From NCBI GenBank assembly GCA_030648675.1, contig JAUSGV010000059.1:1-30098 (forward strand): a stretch of 30,098 bases of DNA. Reading direction: 5' to 3'. The position numbers were made by a program, and so were the translations under genes. Every line of letters begins with the position of its first letter. Position 1 is the stretch's first letter. The notes beneath the pieces were generated by a model. The model was not told the origin of the DNA. It saw only the letters and a program-made list of their open reading frames with translations, and made no database searches. Origin of the DNA: Dehalococcoidales bacterium. GTDB taxonomy: Bacteria; Chloroflexota; Dehalococcoidia; Dehalococcoidales; UBA2162. Below are positions 1-6,512 of the stretch, one piece after another.

Positions 1-377
1 GCGAAGTCTTCTCCACGCTGGGGAAAGCCGGGGGTTGTGCTTCCGCTCAGCTCGAAGCGATCAGCCGGCTGGTTTCCCTCGCCCTTCGCTCCGGCATTGA
101 GATCGCCGCCATCGTGAAACAACTTAAGGGCATTCGTTGCCCTTCGATAGCCTGGGAAGAAGGCAAGGCGGTATTATCCTGCGGCGACGCCATTGCCTCC
201 GTGCTGGAAAAGCAGATTAACGGCGAAGCCCCCGCCCTGGTTGCCGATGCGCCCGCCAAACCCGTCAGCAGCGGGCCGGTGAAAAATATCGCCGGGCAGT
301 GTCCGGATTGCGGCAGCCTCCTCGCCTACGAAGAAGGCTGTTTCAAGTGCCGGGCATGCGGATTTACCAGATGCTAA
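1..377 (+). CDS. nrdJ: Adenosylcobalamin-dependent (class II) ribonucleotide reductase, C-terminal end (partial)
   Basis: The frame is open from base 3 and ends at TAA 375-377, so the protein starts outside the window. The visible 124 residues carry the family's C-terminal region: a segment reading GKAGGCASAQLEAISRLVSL, then KQLKGIRCP, a linker rich in Ala and Pro, and a terminal zinc-ribbon-like tail with CPDCG and CRACG motifs plus a final Cys. Class II reductases reduce ribonucleotides to deoxyribonucleotides using B12. The C-terminal cysteines are thought to re-reduce the active-site disulfide. The GTG at 114 is internal, because homologous sequence continues upstream of it. A hairpin repeat follows the stop by a few bases. 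Family assignment rests on this C-terminal pattern only. Confidence 0.85.
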   Translation, partial: EVFSTLGKAGGCASAQLEAISRLVSLALRSGIEIAAIVKQLKGIRCPSIAWEEGKAVLSCGDAIASVLEKQINGEAPALVADAPAKPVSSGPVKNIAGQCPDCGSLLAYEEGCFKCRACGFTRC

Positions 378-385
378 AAGGTATT

Positions 386-414
386 TGTCATTCCGTACTT
401 GATACGGAATCCAG
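386..414. repeat. Hairpin repeat, copy 1 (left edge of restriction-modification island)
   Basis: The 29-base element is an 8-bp perfect stem (390-397 with 403-410) around the loop cttga. It matches the reverse complement of 2457-2485 at 27 of 29 positions. The two differences fall opposite each other in the stem, so pairing is kept. It lies just downstream of the nrdJ stop and may also weaken read-through, but there is no T-tract, so I do not call it a terminator. Confidence 0.75.
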
Positions 415-420
415 AGGGTA

Positions 421-449
421 TTGACAATTTACACGGTTACGTGTAGCAT
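421..449 (+). promoter_or_regulatory. Promoter of the restriction-modification genes with internal palindrome
   Basis: TTGACA (421-426) and TAGCAT (444-449) are separated by exactly 17 bases. The spacer holds the inverted repeat ACACG-gtta-CGTGT (431-444), which reaches the first base of the -10 box. A bound protein there would block RNA polymerase, so it is a good operator candidate. Predicted start of transcription is near 456, giving a leader of about 47 bases to the TTG start at 503. Confidence 0.65.
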
Positions 450-502
450 TAGAACAAATGGTCTAAATACCGCCTCGATTTTACTAAAAGGAAAATATTA
501 AA

Positions 503-1303
503 TTGCTTAACCAAAGAACCGTCGATCCCCATTTGGACGCTATTCTCTCTGAAACGGAAAATAGGACCACAGAATGCTCTGCCACGCCCTGGCTGAATCG
601 AATACATTGCGGCGATTGCGTCACTATTATGAATCAAATTCCAGCCGGTTCAATTGATATTATTGTCACGTCACCACCGTATAACCTTCGGAATAGCACG
701 GGTAACGGGTTGAAAAATGGTAGCGGAGGTAAATGGGAAAACGCTGCTCTGCTAAAAGGTTATACCGACAGCGATGACGCGATGCCGTACGGGGAATACG
801 TTGCTTGGCAGCGCAGATGTCTTACAGCCATGATGCGCCTCCTTCCCGAGAACGGAGCAATTTTTTACAATCATAAATGGCGGGTTCAAAATGGGTTACT
901 TCAAGACCGACGTGATATTGTCAGCGATTTTCCGGTTCGCCAAATAATTGTTTGGCGAAGAGCCGGCGGGTTTAATTTCAACCCAGGTTATTTTGTACCA
1001 ACTTACGAAGTTATTTATTTAATTTGTAAGCCTGATTTCAAACTGGCTCCCAGAGCTAATGGCCTGGGAGACGTTTGGGAAATACCTCAGGACTACAACA
1101 ACCCTCACCCCGCACCTTTCCCTATTGAATTAGCACGAAGATGTATCGAGTCAACTACCGCACAAGTCATTCTTGACCCGTTTTTAGGATCAGGGTCAAC
1201 GGCCATTGCAGCAGAAGCTTTAAACCGGAATTGGGTAGGTATAGACATATCAAAAGATTATTGTAAACTTGCCACAGAAAGAATTCAGGCTGCAAGAAAA
1301 TAA
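503..1303 (+). CDS. Type II site-specific DNA methyltransferase, beta class
   Basis: The 266-residue protein has motif IV early (TSPPYN, residues 56-61) and the SAM-binding motif late (DPFLGSGST, 225-233, then VGIDIS). That order defines the beta class of amino-methyltransferases (N4-cytosine or N6-adenine). The HPAPFP motif at 202-207 is typical of this group. SPPY rather than DPPY, together with the MvaI/BcnI-like partner downstream, favours N4-cytosine methylation, but this is inference and the target site is unknown. The start is a TTG preceded by an AAAGGAAAA ribosome site; no later start would keep motif IV in a normal position. The gene is 14 bases upstream of the endonuclease gene, is AT-richer than the flanking genes and sits between inverted repeats, which suggests horizontal acquisition. 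Confidence 0.92.
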   Translation: MLNQRTVDPHLDAILSETENRTTECSATPWLNRIHCGDCVTIMNQIPAGSIDIIVTSPPYNLRNSTGNGLKNGSGGKWENAALLKGYTDSDDAMPYGEYVAWQRRCLTAMMRLLPENGAIFYNHKWRVQNGLLQDRRDIVSDFPVRQIIVWRRAGGFNFNPGYFVPTYEVIYLICKPDFKLAPRANGLGDVWEIPQDYNNPHPAPFPIELARRCIESTTAQVILDPFLGSGSTAIAAEALNRNWVGIDISKDYCKLATERIQAARK

Positions 1304-1317
1304 TTGATAATTTAAAT

Positions 1318-2010
1318 ATGCCAGAACCACCGAAGACCAAAAACGAACTGTTTTCCCGTATGCTTGCAATAATAAAGCATGGCTCTTATAAAATGCCAGC
1401 GAAATACAAGGGAACTGGAGCCCCCGGAACTTACCTCGAAGATTTGTTAGGTCTCACCTCCGGAAATAAAGACGTCCCGGATTCTGTCGGATGGGAAGTA
1501 AAATATTACACTACTAAAACCAATCTGTTGACCCTTTTCCACAAAGAGCCGCAACCAGCAGATGCAATTCATTACATGGTAACCAATTGGGGTTGGAAAG
1601 ATAAACAAGGTCGCATGAGTTTCCGGCACACTATTGCCGGCAAATCTGACCGCTTTAAAGTAGACACACATGGCGACCAAATATTTATACATCACTTGGG
1701 AGGGAAAGGGGTCGTTCCTCACTGGACTCACGACGATATTCTCAATGCCGCAGTAGGAAAACTACGCCGATTAATAGCGGTTCTGGGAACCTGTAAAGGC
1801 CAGAACGCAACCTACATTCGAGCAGACTGTTACGAAGATTTACAGTTTTCTGCGTTCATGTTTGAAGTTACTCGCGGGATAATTAAGATAGATTTTGATG
1901 CCCGAGAAATGAAGCCCGGTAGCAAAGGGCTTCGCAATCACGGCACCAAATTTAGAATTTCACCGGACGATATTTGCCGCCTATATGCTAAAAAACAGCG
2001 GCTCGTTTGA
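1318..2010 (+). CDS. Type II restriction endonuclease, MvaI/BcnI (MutH-like) family
   Basis: The 230-residue protein shows the family's N-terminal signature: GTGAPGTYLEDLLG at about 33-46, then D55, E60 and K62 in a D-x4-E-x-K arrangement, and LLTLFHKEP at about 70-78. These match the MutH-type PD-(D/E)xK fold of MvaI and BcnI. Those enzymes act as monomers and nick each strand of CC(W/S)GG-type sites. The adjacent methyltransferase would protect host DNA. No strong Shine-Dalgarno is visible before the ATG, only AT-rich sequence in the 14-base gap, so translation may be weak or coupled to the methyltransferase. That would suit an enzyme that must stay below its antidote. Recognition sequence is unknown; family identity is by motif and context. 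Confidence 0.85.
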   Translation: MPEPPKTKNELFSRMLAIIKHGSYKMPAKYKGTGAPGTYLEDLLGLTSGNKDVPDSVGWEVKYYTTKTNLLTLFHKEPQPADAIHYMVTNWGWKDKQGRMSFRHTIAGKSDRFKVDTHGDQIFIHHLGGKGVVPHWTHDDILNAAVGKLRRLIAVLGTCKGQNATYIRADCYEDLQFSAFMFEVTRGIIKIDFDAREMKPGSKGLRNHGTKFRISPDDICRLYAKKQRLV

Positions 2011-2130
2011 ATTGATTTATCATGTTATTAAAAATGAAATTCCAACTTTCCTGGCATACCCGTTGGACGTTTCCGTTGCGTTTGCAGAATAGTTGTTGTT
2101 TTAATAAAAGACACAGCGTAAGCACAGTGA

Positions 2131-2430
2131 ATGCCCATGAGCGTTAGAGCATATCGTGTTGTTCGCGTCTTGCTTGCTGACCCCAGCTTCAACGTTTCCC
2201 ATGATCAAAAGCTGGTAAACTTCATCGAATCGGAATCAGAAGCTGGATTTTATTCCTATCTTAATAGCTATGGCAGCGGTGAAGTTGATGTTCCAGTCAA
2301 CGTTTTGAAAAAAGCAGTCAAAAAAGCTAAGCAACTTAACTTGGATGAATTCACCGTGAACTCGCTTAAAGAAGATATCGCTTTCGCCAAAGCCAGGAAA
2401 GACGAATCAGTCACTTACTCATGCTTCTAA
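2131..2430 (+). CDS. Small conserved-looking hypothetical protein (99 aa)
   Basis: I do not recognise this protein. It is soluble, with mixed alpha/beta character and a Lys-rich stretch (LKKAVKKAKQLNL) in the second half. There is no signal peptide or membrane segment. ATG at 2131 or 2137 could start it; neither has a clear ribosome site. Base composition is AT-rich like the restriction-modification genes, and the gene lies inside the segment bounded by the inverted hairpin repeats, so it may have travelled with them. A promoter is not obvious in the 120 bases upstream. Possible roles such as an accessory or regulatory protein are speculation. Confidence 0.6.
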   Translation: MPMSVRAYRVVRVLLADPSFNVSHDQKLVNFIESESEAGFYSYLNSYGSGEVDVPVNVLKKAVKKAKQLNLDEFTVNSLKEDIAFAKARKDESVTYSCF

Positions 2431-2456
2431 CCTCTGGTAAAAGCTGGCGGGATTCG

Positions 2457-2485
2457 CTGGATTCCGTGTCAAGCACGGAATGACA
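2457..2485. repeat. Hairpin repeat, copy 2 (right edge, inverted relative to copy 1)
   Basis: An 8-bp perfect stem (2461-2468 with 2474-2481) surrounds the loop tcaag. It is the reverse complement of 386-414 apart from one compensating base pair (G-C here, A-T there). Together the pair brackets the restriction, methylation and small unknown genes. Confidence 0.75.
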
Positions 2486-2518
2486 GTTTGTTGTTTAATT
2501 ATTATTGGAAGGTGACCC

Positions 2519-3058
2519 ATGGTATATAGAAACGACCGTGTCATGATCTTCATCGACGGCAGCAACATGTACCATTCCCTTAAGGACAATTTCCACAGAA
2601 CGGACATCGACCTGCACAAGTTCTGCGACAAGCTCCTGGAAAAGCGCCGACTGGTAAGGATTTACTACTACAACGCCCCGGTGGGGCGGAGAGAAGAACC
2701 GGAACGCTACCAGAGCCAAATGGCCTTCTTCAACAGCGTCAAGATGATACCCTATCTCGAGTTGCGGCTGGGAAGGCTCGTCTATTCCAACTGGCCCAGT
2801 TCCCCACCTTATGAAAAGGGGGTGGATATCATGTTGACCACCGACATGCTGACTCACTCCTTCAAGAACAACTATGACATCGCCATCCTGGTCTCTGAAG
2901 ACGGCGATTATACCGGCGCTCTCCAGGCGGTAAAGGACAATGGCAAGAACGTTGAAGTAGCCCTTTTCGGCAAGGAGAGCACCTCTGTTCCGCTCCGGGA
3001 GGTTGCCGATCGAATTGTATCTATCGACGGCCGGTTTATGAGAGGCTGCTGGAAGTGA
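2519..3058 (+). CDS. NYN-domain (LabA/DUF88-like) putative ribonuclease
   Basis: The 179-residue protein is a single PIN-like NYN domain. The conserved acidic positions of the fold are visible: IFIDGSNMY (D13, N16), KGVDIMLTTDM (D103, D109) and ILVSEDGDY (D128, D130). NYN proteins are metal-dependent nucleases related to PIN and FLAP folds; bacterial LabA-type members are mostly uncharacterised and are thought to act on RNA. The ATG is preceded by GGAAGGTG at good spacing. The gene follows the right-hand hairpin repeat and precedes the DUF151 gene, which has its own promoter. The residues needed for metal binding appear intact. Confidence 0.88.
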   Translation: MVYRNDRVMIFIDGSNMYHSLKDNFHRTDIDLHKFCDKLLEKRRLVRIYYYNAPVGRREEPERYQSQMAFFNSVKMIPYLELRLGRLVYSNWPSSPPYEKGVDIMLTTDMLTHSFKNNYDIAILVSEDGDYTGALQAVKDNGKNVEVALFGKESTSVPLREVADRIVSIDGRFMRGCWK

Positions 3059-3065
3059 TTTTTAT

Positions 3066-3094
3066 TTGACAGTGGTATGCTCGAGGAGTAGAAT
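3066..3094 (+). promoter_or_regulatory. Near-consensus sigma-70 promoter for the DUF151 gene
   Basis: TTGACA (3066-3071) is followed after 17 bases by TAGAAT (3089-3094). The predicted start near 3101 leaves a leader of about 23 bases containing the GAGGGAGG ribosome site at 3110-3117. Confidence 0.8.
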
Positions 3095-3123
3095 TACACT
3101 TTATTCAGCGAGGGAGGTTGAAC

Positions 3124-3663
3124 ATGATCGAGGTGGCGATTGATAGTATCCGCGTGAGTCTGATGAATTATCAGCGCGTTGTTATTCTTCGAGAAAAAAC
3201 GGCCGACCGCTACCTGCCCATCTGGATCGGGCCGGCAGAGGCCGACGCCATTGCCGCAAAACTTCAGGGTGTTAAGCTCGAGCGTCCTCTTACCCACGAC
3301 CTGCTGCGCTCTACGATCGATGCCCTCGGTGCCAAGGTCAATTCCATCATGGTATACGACCTGAAGAACGACGTCTTTTATGCCAAGATCCTGTTGAGTG
3401 TCGATGGGGGGCAGATCGAAGTCGATTCCCGTCCCAGCGATGCCCTGGCGCTTGCCGTCAGGGTCGAGGTACCCATTTACGTCGACGAGTCGGTAATGGA
3501 CAAAGCCGGCATCCTGCTGGATCGAGAAGGCAAACCGCTCGATGAAAAAAATGTCATCGAAGGTAAAGATAAAGTAACGGATGAAGAATTGAAAAAGATG
3601 TCTGCTTTCCGTGACTTTATAGATACTCTTGATCTCGATGACTTCGGCAAACGCAAATCATAA
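3124..3663 (+). CDS. Bifunctional nuclease family protein (DUF151/BFN domain)
   Basis: The N-terminal 130 residues match the BFN/DUF151 domain: MIEVAIDSIRVSL, YLPIWIGPAEADAIA, and SRPSDALALAVRVEVPIYV. A charged helical C-terminal tail follows. Plant and thermophile members have been reported to have nuclease activity, but the bacterial role is not settled. I place the start at ATG 3124, six bases after GAGGGAGG; the in-frame TTG at 3118 is too close to that ribosome site. The gene has its own strong promoter and is followed by an intrinsic terminator at 3734-3766, so it is probably a single-gene transcript. Confidence 0.9.
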   Translation: MIEVAIDSIRVSLMNYQRVVILREKTADRYLPIWIGPAEADAIAAKLQGVKLERPLTHDLLRSTIDALGAKVNSIMVYDLKNDVFYAKILLSVDGGQIEVDSRPSDALALAVRVEVPIYVDESVMDKAGILLDREGKPLDEKNVIEGKDKVTDEELKKMSAFRDFIDTLDLDDFGKRKS

Positions 3664-3691
3664 TGGTAGTGCAAAAGTATAAAAATACCTC

Positions 3692-3720
3692 TTGCATTTA
3701 TCTGTTTTTTGCATTAAAAT
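3692..3720 (+). promoter_or_regulatory. Candidate promoter of the ATP synthase operon
   Basis: TTGCAT (3692-3697) and TAAAAT (3715-3720) are 17 bases apart. Transcription would start near 3727, just ahead of the hairpin at 3734-3766, so the hairpin would lie in the 5' leader of the operon. No better promoter is visible between the hairpin and atpZ. Confidence 0.5.
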
Positions 3721-3733
3721 CTGTTGGCTGATC

Positions 3734-3766
3734 AAAAGCCCTAGGCCTAAAAAACTAGGGCTTTTT
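3734..3766 (+). terminator. Intrinsic terminator, or attenuator in the atp leader
   Basis: An 11-bp perfect stem (aaaagccctag, 3734-3744, with ctagggctttt, 3755-3765) encloses a 10-base A-rich loop and ends in a short T-run. It would end the DUF151 transcript. If the promoter at 3692-3720 is real, it also stands in the path of ATP synthase transcription. Confidence 0.85.
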
Positions 3767-3806
3767 AATGACCCGGAGGTTTTGAAACAGGCAGTAGGAT
3801 ACCGGA

Positions 3807-4031
3807 ATGAACCGGATGGAATTAGCCTTACGGTTGCTGGGCATCGGATGGTACGTCGGTATCTGTATTGTCTTGGGCGTTGCTGGCGGCCTTTGGCTGG
3901 ACAATAAACTGCACACTAAACCTTTATTGGTCATCATTGGAACGCTTTTGGGTATTATTGCTGCCTTTTACGGCTTGTACAAAATGATATTGCCCTACAT
4001 AAATCAAAAACGAAACGGGGGAAAGAACTAG
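3807..4031 (+). CDS. atpZ: AtpZ/AtpI-family small membrane protein of the ATP synthase operon
   Basis: The 74-residue protein has two membrane helices (about 9-30 and 39-62) joined by a short charged loop, and a basic tail. This is the form of the AtpZ/AtpI family that opens many atp operons. Members are linked to c-ring assembly and Mg2+ or Ca2+ handling. The GGLWLDNKL motif between the helices is typical. Its stop (TAG 4029-4031) overlaps the GTG of atpB by one base, so the two are translationally coupled. Confidence 0.85.
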   Translation: MNRMELALRLLGIGWYVGICIVLGVAGGLWLDNKLHTKPLLVIIGTLLGIIAAFYGLYKMILPYINQKRNGGKN

Positions 4032-4996
4032 TGGCGAAAAAACGCCTTATGGGTTGTTCTCTCCCGGTAGCCATCATTCTCGGAATTACACTTTTACTTC
4101 TTTCCATTGCCAGCCTTGCTACCGGTCCGCTGGGCGGGAACGCGCTGAAACTTCCGAAGTTGTTTATCGTCGAAAAACCGGAGGTGGAACTCCCGGCAAC
4201 AATCGTTTTCCATCTTTTCGGGTTCCCTATCACCAACAGCATCGTGGCCACATGGGTAACCATCGTCGTCCTTGGCGTGTTTTGCTGGGCCGTAACACGG
4301 AAAATGCAACTGGTACCCGGTCGCAAGCAAGCCTTGCTCGAGTTCGCCATCGAGGCGCTGCTTAATTTTTGCCGCAGCATAGCGGGAGAAAAGAACGGAC
4401 GCCGCTTCTTCCCCATCGTCGCAACCATTTTCCTTTTCGTCGCCTTTAACGCCTGGTTAAGCCTGTTGCCAGGCTACGGCTCGATATTAGTACACTTCTC
4501 GGACGGCGGCGAAACCCATTTACTTCGCGGTGCGAATACGGACGTCAATACGCCGCTGGCCTTGGCAATAGTGTCATTTGTCTTCGTGGAAATTATCGGT
4601 TTCCGCTCTTTAGGCATAAGCTACGGGAAGAAATTCCTTAATCTCGGCGGCATTATCGAAAGCGGAAAGTATCTGGTAAAGGGCAAGATCAAGTCAGCCC
4701 TGTCCAGTCTGATATTTGGTATACTTAATTTGTTCGTAGGCTTCATCGAGTTCATCAGTGAGCTAATCCGCGTCGTCAGCCTTACCGTCCGTCTGTTTGG
4801 CAATATGACGGCCGGTGAAATACTGCTCCTCATCGCCGTGTTTCTGATGCCCTGGCTTTTTGCCCTGCCTTTCTACGGCCTGGAGTTGCTTGTCGGGTTC
4901 GTCCAGGCGTTGATCTTTGCTTCATTAACTTTGATCTTCCTGACGACGGCAGTTGCCTCGCACGGAGGCCACAAAGAAGAGTCTGCACATCATTAG
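4031..4996 (+). CDS. atpB: ATP synthase F0 subunit a
   Basis: The 321-residue membrane protein forms the stator half-channels against the c-ring. The diagnostic segment SLTVRLFGNMTAGEILL contains R254, the essential arginine equivalent to E. coli aR210, and E263 of the exit pathway. FVQALIFASLTLIFL near the C-terminus is the last helix signature. It is longer than E. coli subunit a (271 aa) because of an extended N-terminus and a loop around 150-220. It ends in a His-rich tail (HGGHKEESAHH). Start is GTG at 4031, overlapping the atpZ stop. Confidence 0.96.
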   Translation: MAKKRLMGCSLPVAIILGITLLLLSIASLATGPLGGNALKLPKLFIVEKPEVELPATIVFHLFGFPITNSIVATWVTIVVLGVFCWAVTRKMQLVPGRKQALLEFAIEALLNFCRSIAGEKNGRRFFPIVATIFLFVAFNAWLSLLPGYGSILVHFSDGGETHLLRGANTDVNTPLALAIVSFVFVEIIGFRSLGISYGKKFLNLGGIIESGKYLVKGKIKSALSSLIFGILNLFVGFIEFISELIRVVSLTVRLFGNMTAGEILLLIAVFLMPWLFALPFYGLELLVGFVQALIFASLTLIFLTTAVASHGGHKEESAHH

Positions 4997-5032
4997 TCGA
5001 TTAACTTTTGGCAAAGTAAAAGGAGGTATGCA

Positions 5033-5266
5033 ATGACACCGGAAGTAATGAAAATGTTGGCGGTGGGACTGGCGGTGGGGTTGGGTATGTTGGGGCCGGC
5101 ACTGGCACTTGGCCTCATTGGCTTTGCAGCGTTACAGGGTATTTCCCGTAATCCTGAAGCCAGCGGTCCGATCCTGACGAACATGATCCTGATCGGAGCG
5201 TTAGCCGAGGCTGTCGCCATCTACGTTCTTATCATCGGCATTATTTTAGCGATCGTCGTCCAATAA
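5033..5266 (+). CDS. atpE: ATP synthase F0 subunit c
   Basis: The 77-residue hairpin of two membrane helices forms the rotor ring. E59 in helix 2 (LIGALAEAVAIY) is the ion-binding carboxylate, and the polar loop RNPEA (39-43) contacts gamma and epsilon. Helix 1 reads GPALALGLIG where most c subunits read GPGxGxGxx, so two packing glycines are alanine (A23, A25). The Na+-type helix 1 glutamine and the Ser/Thr after the carboxylate are both absent, so proton coupling is likely. A GGAGG ribosome site precedes the ATG. Confidence 0.96.
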   Translation: MTPEVMKMLAVGLAVGLGMLGPALALGLIGFAALQGISRNPEASGPILTNMILIGALAEAVAIYVLIIGIILAIVVQ

Positions 5267-5288
5267 ATTCCAGAATAAGGAGATACCA

Positions 5289-5411
5289 ATGCAAGAAGGT
5301 TTACCTTTGTCGATTGGCGTTATCATTGCCGGGGCAGTTTTAGGTACCCTTATCGTCGGCGGATTAGTTGTCATGGCGGTTTTATCAGCGGCCGCCCCAG
5401 CAGCAGCATAG
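5289..5411 (+). CDS. 40-residue single-span membrane protein inside the atp operon (unknown)
   Basis: Between atpE and atpF there is an intact small gene with ATG at 5289 and TAG at 5409-5411. A strong AAGGAG ribosome site lies seven bases before the start, and it begins 22 bases after atpE. The product starts MQEGLPLSIG, has one hydrophobic helix rich in Gly, Val and Ile (about residues 8-33), and ends in an Ala/Pro tail. Length, position and ribosome site argue for a translated protein. I do not know of a named ATP synthase subunit of this form. It could be an extra rotor or stator peptide, an assembly factor, or a relic of a duplicated c-subunit helix. It lacks a carboxylate within the helix, so it cannot carry ions as subunit c does. 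Confidence 0.7.
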   Translation: MQEGLPLSIGVIIAGAVLGTLIVGGLVVMAVLSAAAPAAA

Positions 5412-5431
5412 TAGCCCGCAGGAGGGAATAA

Positions 5432-5947
5432 ATGGATCGCCTTGTTTCGGGTTTAGGCATAAGCGTGCCGACGTTGATAGCGCAGATCGTCAATTTCGGC
5501 ATCCTTTTCGCGTTGCTCTATTTCTTCGCCTTCAAGCGGATATTGAAGATACTCGATGAGCGCTCCCACAAGGTAAAAGAAAGCATCGCTCAAACCGAGT
5601 ACATCCGCCAGCAGGCAGCGCAGGCAGCGGACGACAGCAAAAAGAAGATCGAAGCTGCCAGTAGAGAGGGACAGGAAATCGTCGCCAGGGCCGTTAAGGC
5701 CGGCGAAGAGGTTCGCGTGCAGGCGCAGCATCAGGCAAGACAGGATGGGGAAGCCCTTATCAATCGCGCCCGGGGCGAAATTCAACAGGAGCGTGATGAG
5801 GCCATCGGCGAGCTGCGCCGCGAATTTGCCGAATTAACGATCACGGCCGCGGAACGGGTTATCGAAAAAACCCTGGATAAGAAAGCACATCGCGAACTTA
5901 TCGAAAAAACACTCGATGAAATAACGACTCTGGGTAAGGAAAAGTAA
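5432..5947 (+). CDS. atpF: ATP synthase F0 subunit b
   Basis: The 171-residue protein has a single N-terminal membrane helix (about 13-35) followed by a long Ala-, Glu-, Gln- and Lys-rich helix, as expected for the peripheral stalk that holds the F1 head still. The junction FKRILKILDERSHKVKESI is the conserved membrane-exit segment of subunit b. The ATG follows GGAGGG at 5421-5426. Only one b-type gene is present, so the stalk is probably a homodimer. The gene precedes atpH, its usual partner at the top of F1. Confidence 0.94.
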   Translation: MDRLVSGLGISVPTLIAQIVNFGILFALLYFFAFKRILKILDERSHKVKESIAQTEYIRQQAAQAADDSKKKIEAASREGQEIVARAVKAGEEVRVQAQHQARQDGEALINRARGEIQQERDEAIGELRREFAELTITAAERVIEKTLDKKAHRELIEKTLDEITTLGKEK

Positions 5948-5965
5948 TCCGGCTCGGGAGAAACA

Positions 5966-6508
5966 GTGGCAACAACCAAGACATACGCAAAGCGTTACGC
6001 TCAGGCCATTTTCCAGATCGCCCTGGAGAAACAGGATATGGAAAAATGGCGTACTGACCTGGCTATGGTAGTCGGTCTCGGCGACAACGTTGACCTGGTG
6101 GCACTACTGAAAAATCCTAAAGTGCCATTCGAGGACAAGTCAAAACTCCTCGGTCAATTCGTGGTTGGCGCCAGCCCTTCCACTTTGAAACTTGTATATC
6201 TGCTTGTCAGCCGGGACAAGCTGCACCTGGTAAACGATATTCAGGAAGAATATCAACGGATGCTGGATTCCTATAACGGGATCGAACCGGCGGTGGTCGT
6301 TACCGCTATCGCTCTCGATGAGGAGACGAAAGCCGGGTTGGTAAAACATCTCGAAGCTATAATCGGTAAAAAAGTGGTAGCAGAATATCAAATAGACCCC
6401 AAAATTATAGGCGGGGTAGTTATCCGGGCCGGTGACAAACTACTCGATTGCAGCACCCGCAGCCGGTTAATGGCCTTAAAGAAAGAATTGAGCGGGACAA
6501 GGCGGTGA
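5966..6508 (+). CDS. atpH: ATP synthase F1 subunit delta
   Basis: The 180-residue protein has the family's N-terminal helical domain (KTYAKRYAQAIFQIALE) and the conserved C-terminal segment IDPKIIGGVVIRAGDKLLDCSTRSRL. Delta links the F1 alpha3-beta3 head to subunit b. Start is GTG at 5966 after a GGGAG ribosome site. The stop lies four bases before the atpA ATG. Confidence 0.94.
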   Translation: MATTKTYAKRYAQAIFQIALEKQDMEKWRTDLAMVVGLGDNVDLVALLKNPKVPFEDKSKLLGQFVVGASPSTLKLVYLLVSRDKLHLVNDIQEEYQRMLDSYNGIEPAVVVTAIALDEETKAGLVKHLEAIIGKKVVAEYQIDPKIIGGVVIRAGDKLLDCSTRSRLMALKKELSGTRR

Positions 6509-6512
6509 TTTG

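Noticed and set aside
5033..5266. Sodium-coupled ATP synthase
   Set aside because: The helix 1 Gln and the Ser/Thr after the carboxylate needed for Na+ binding are missing.
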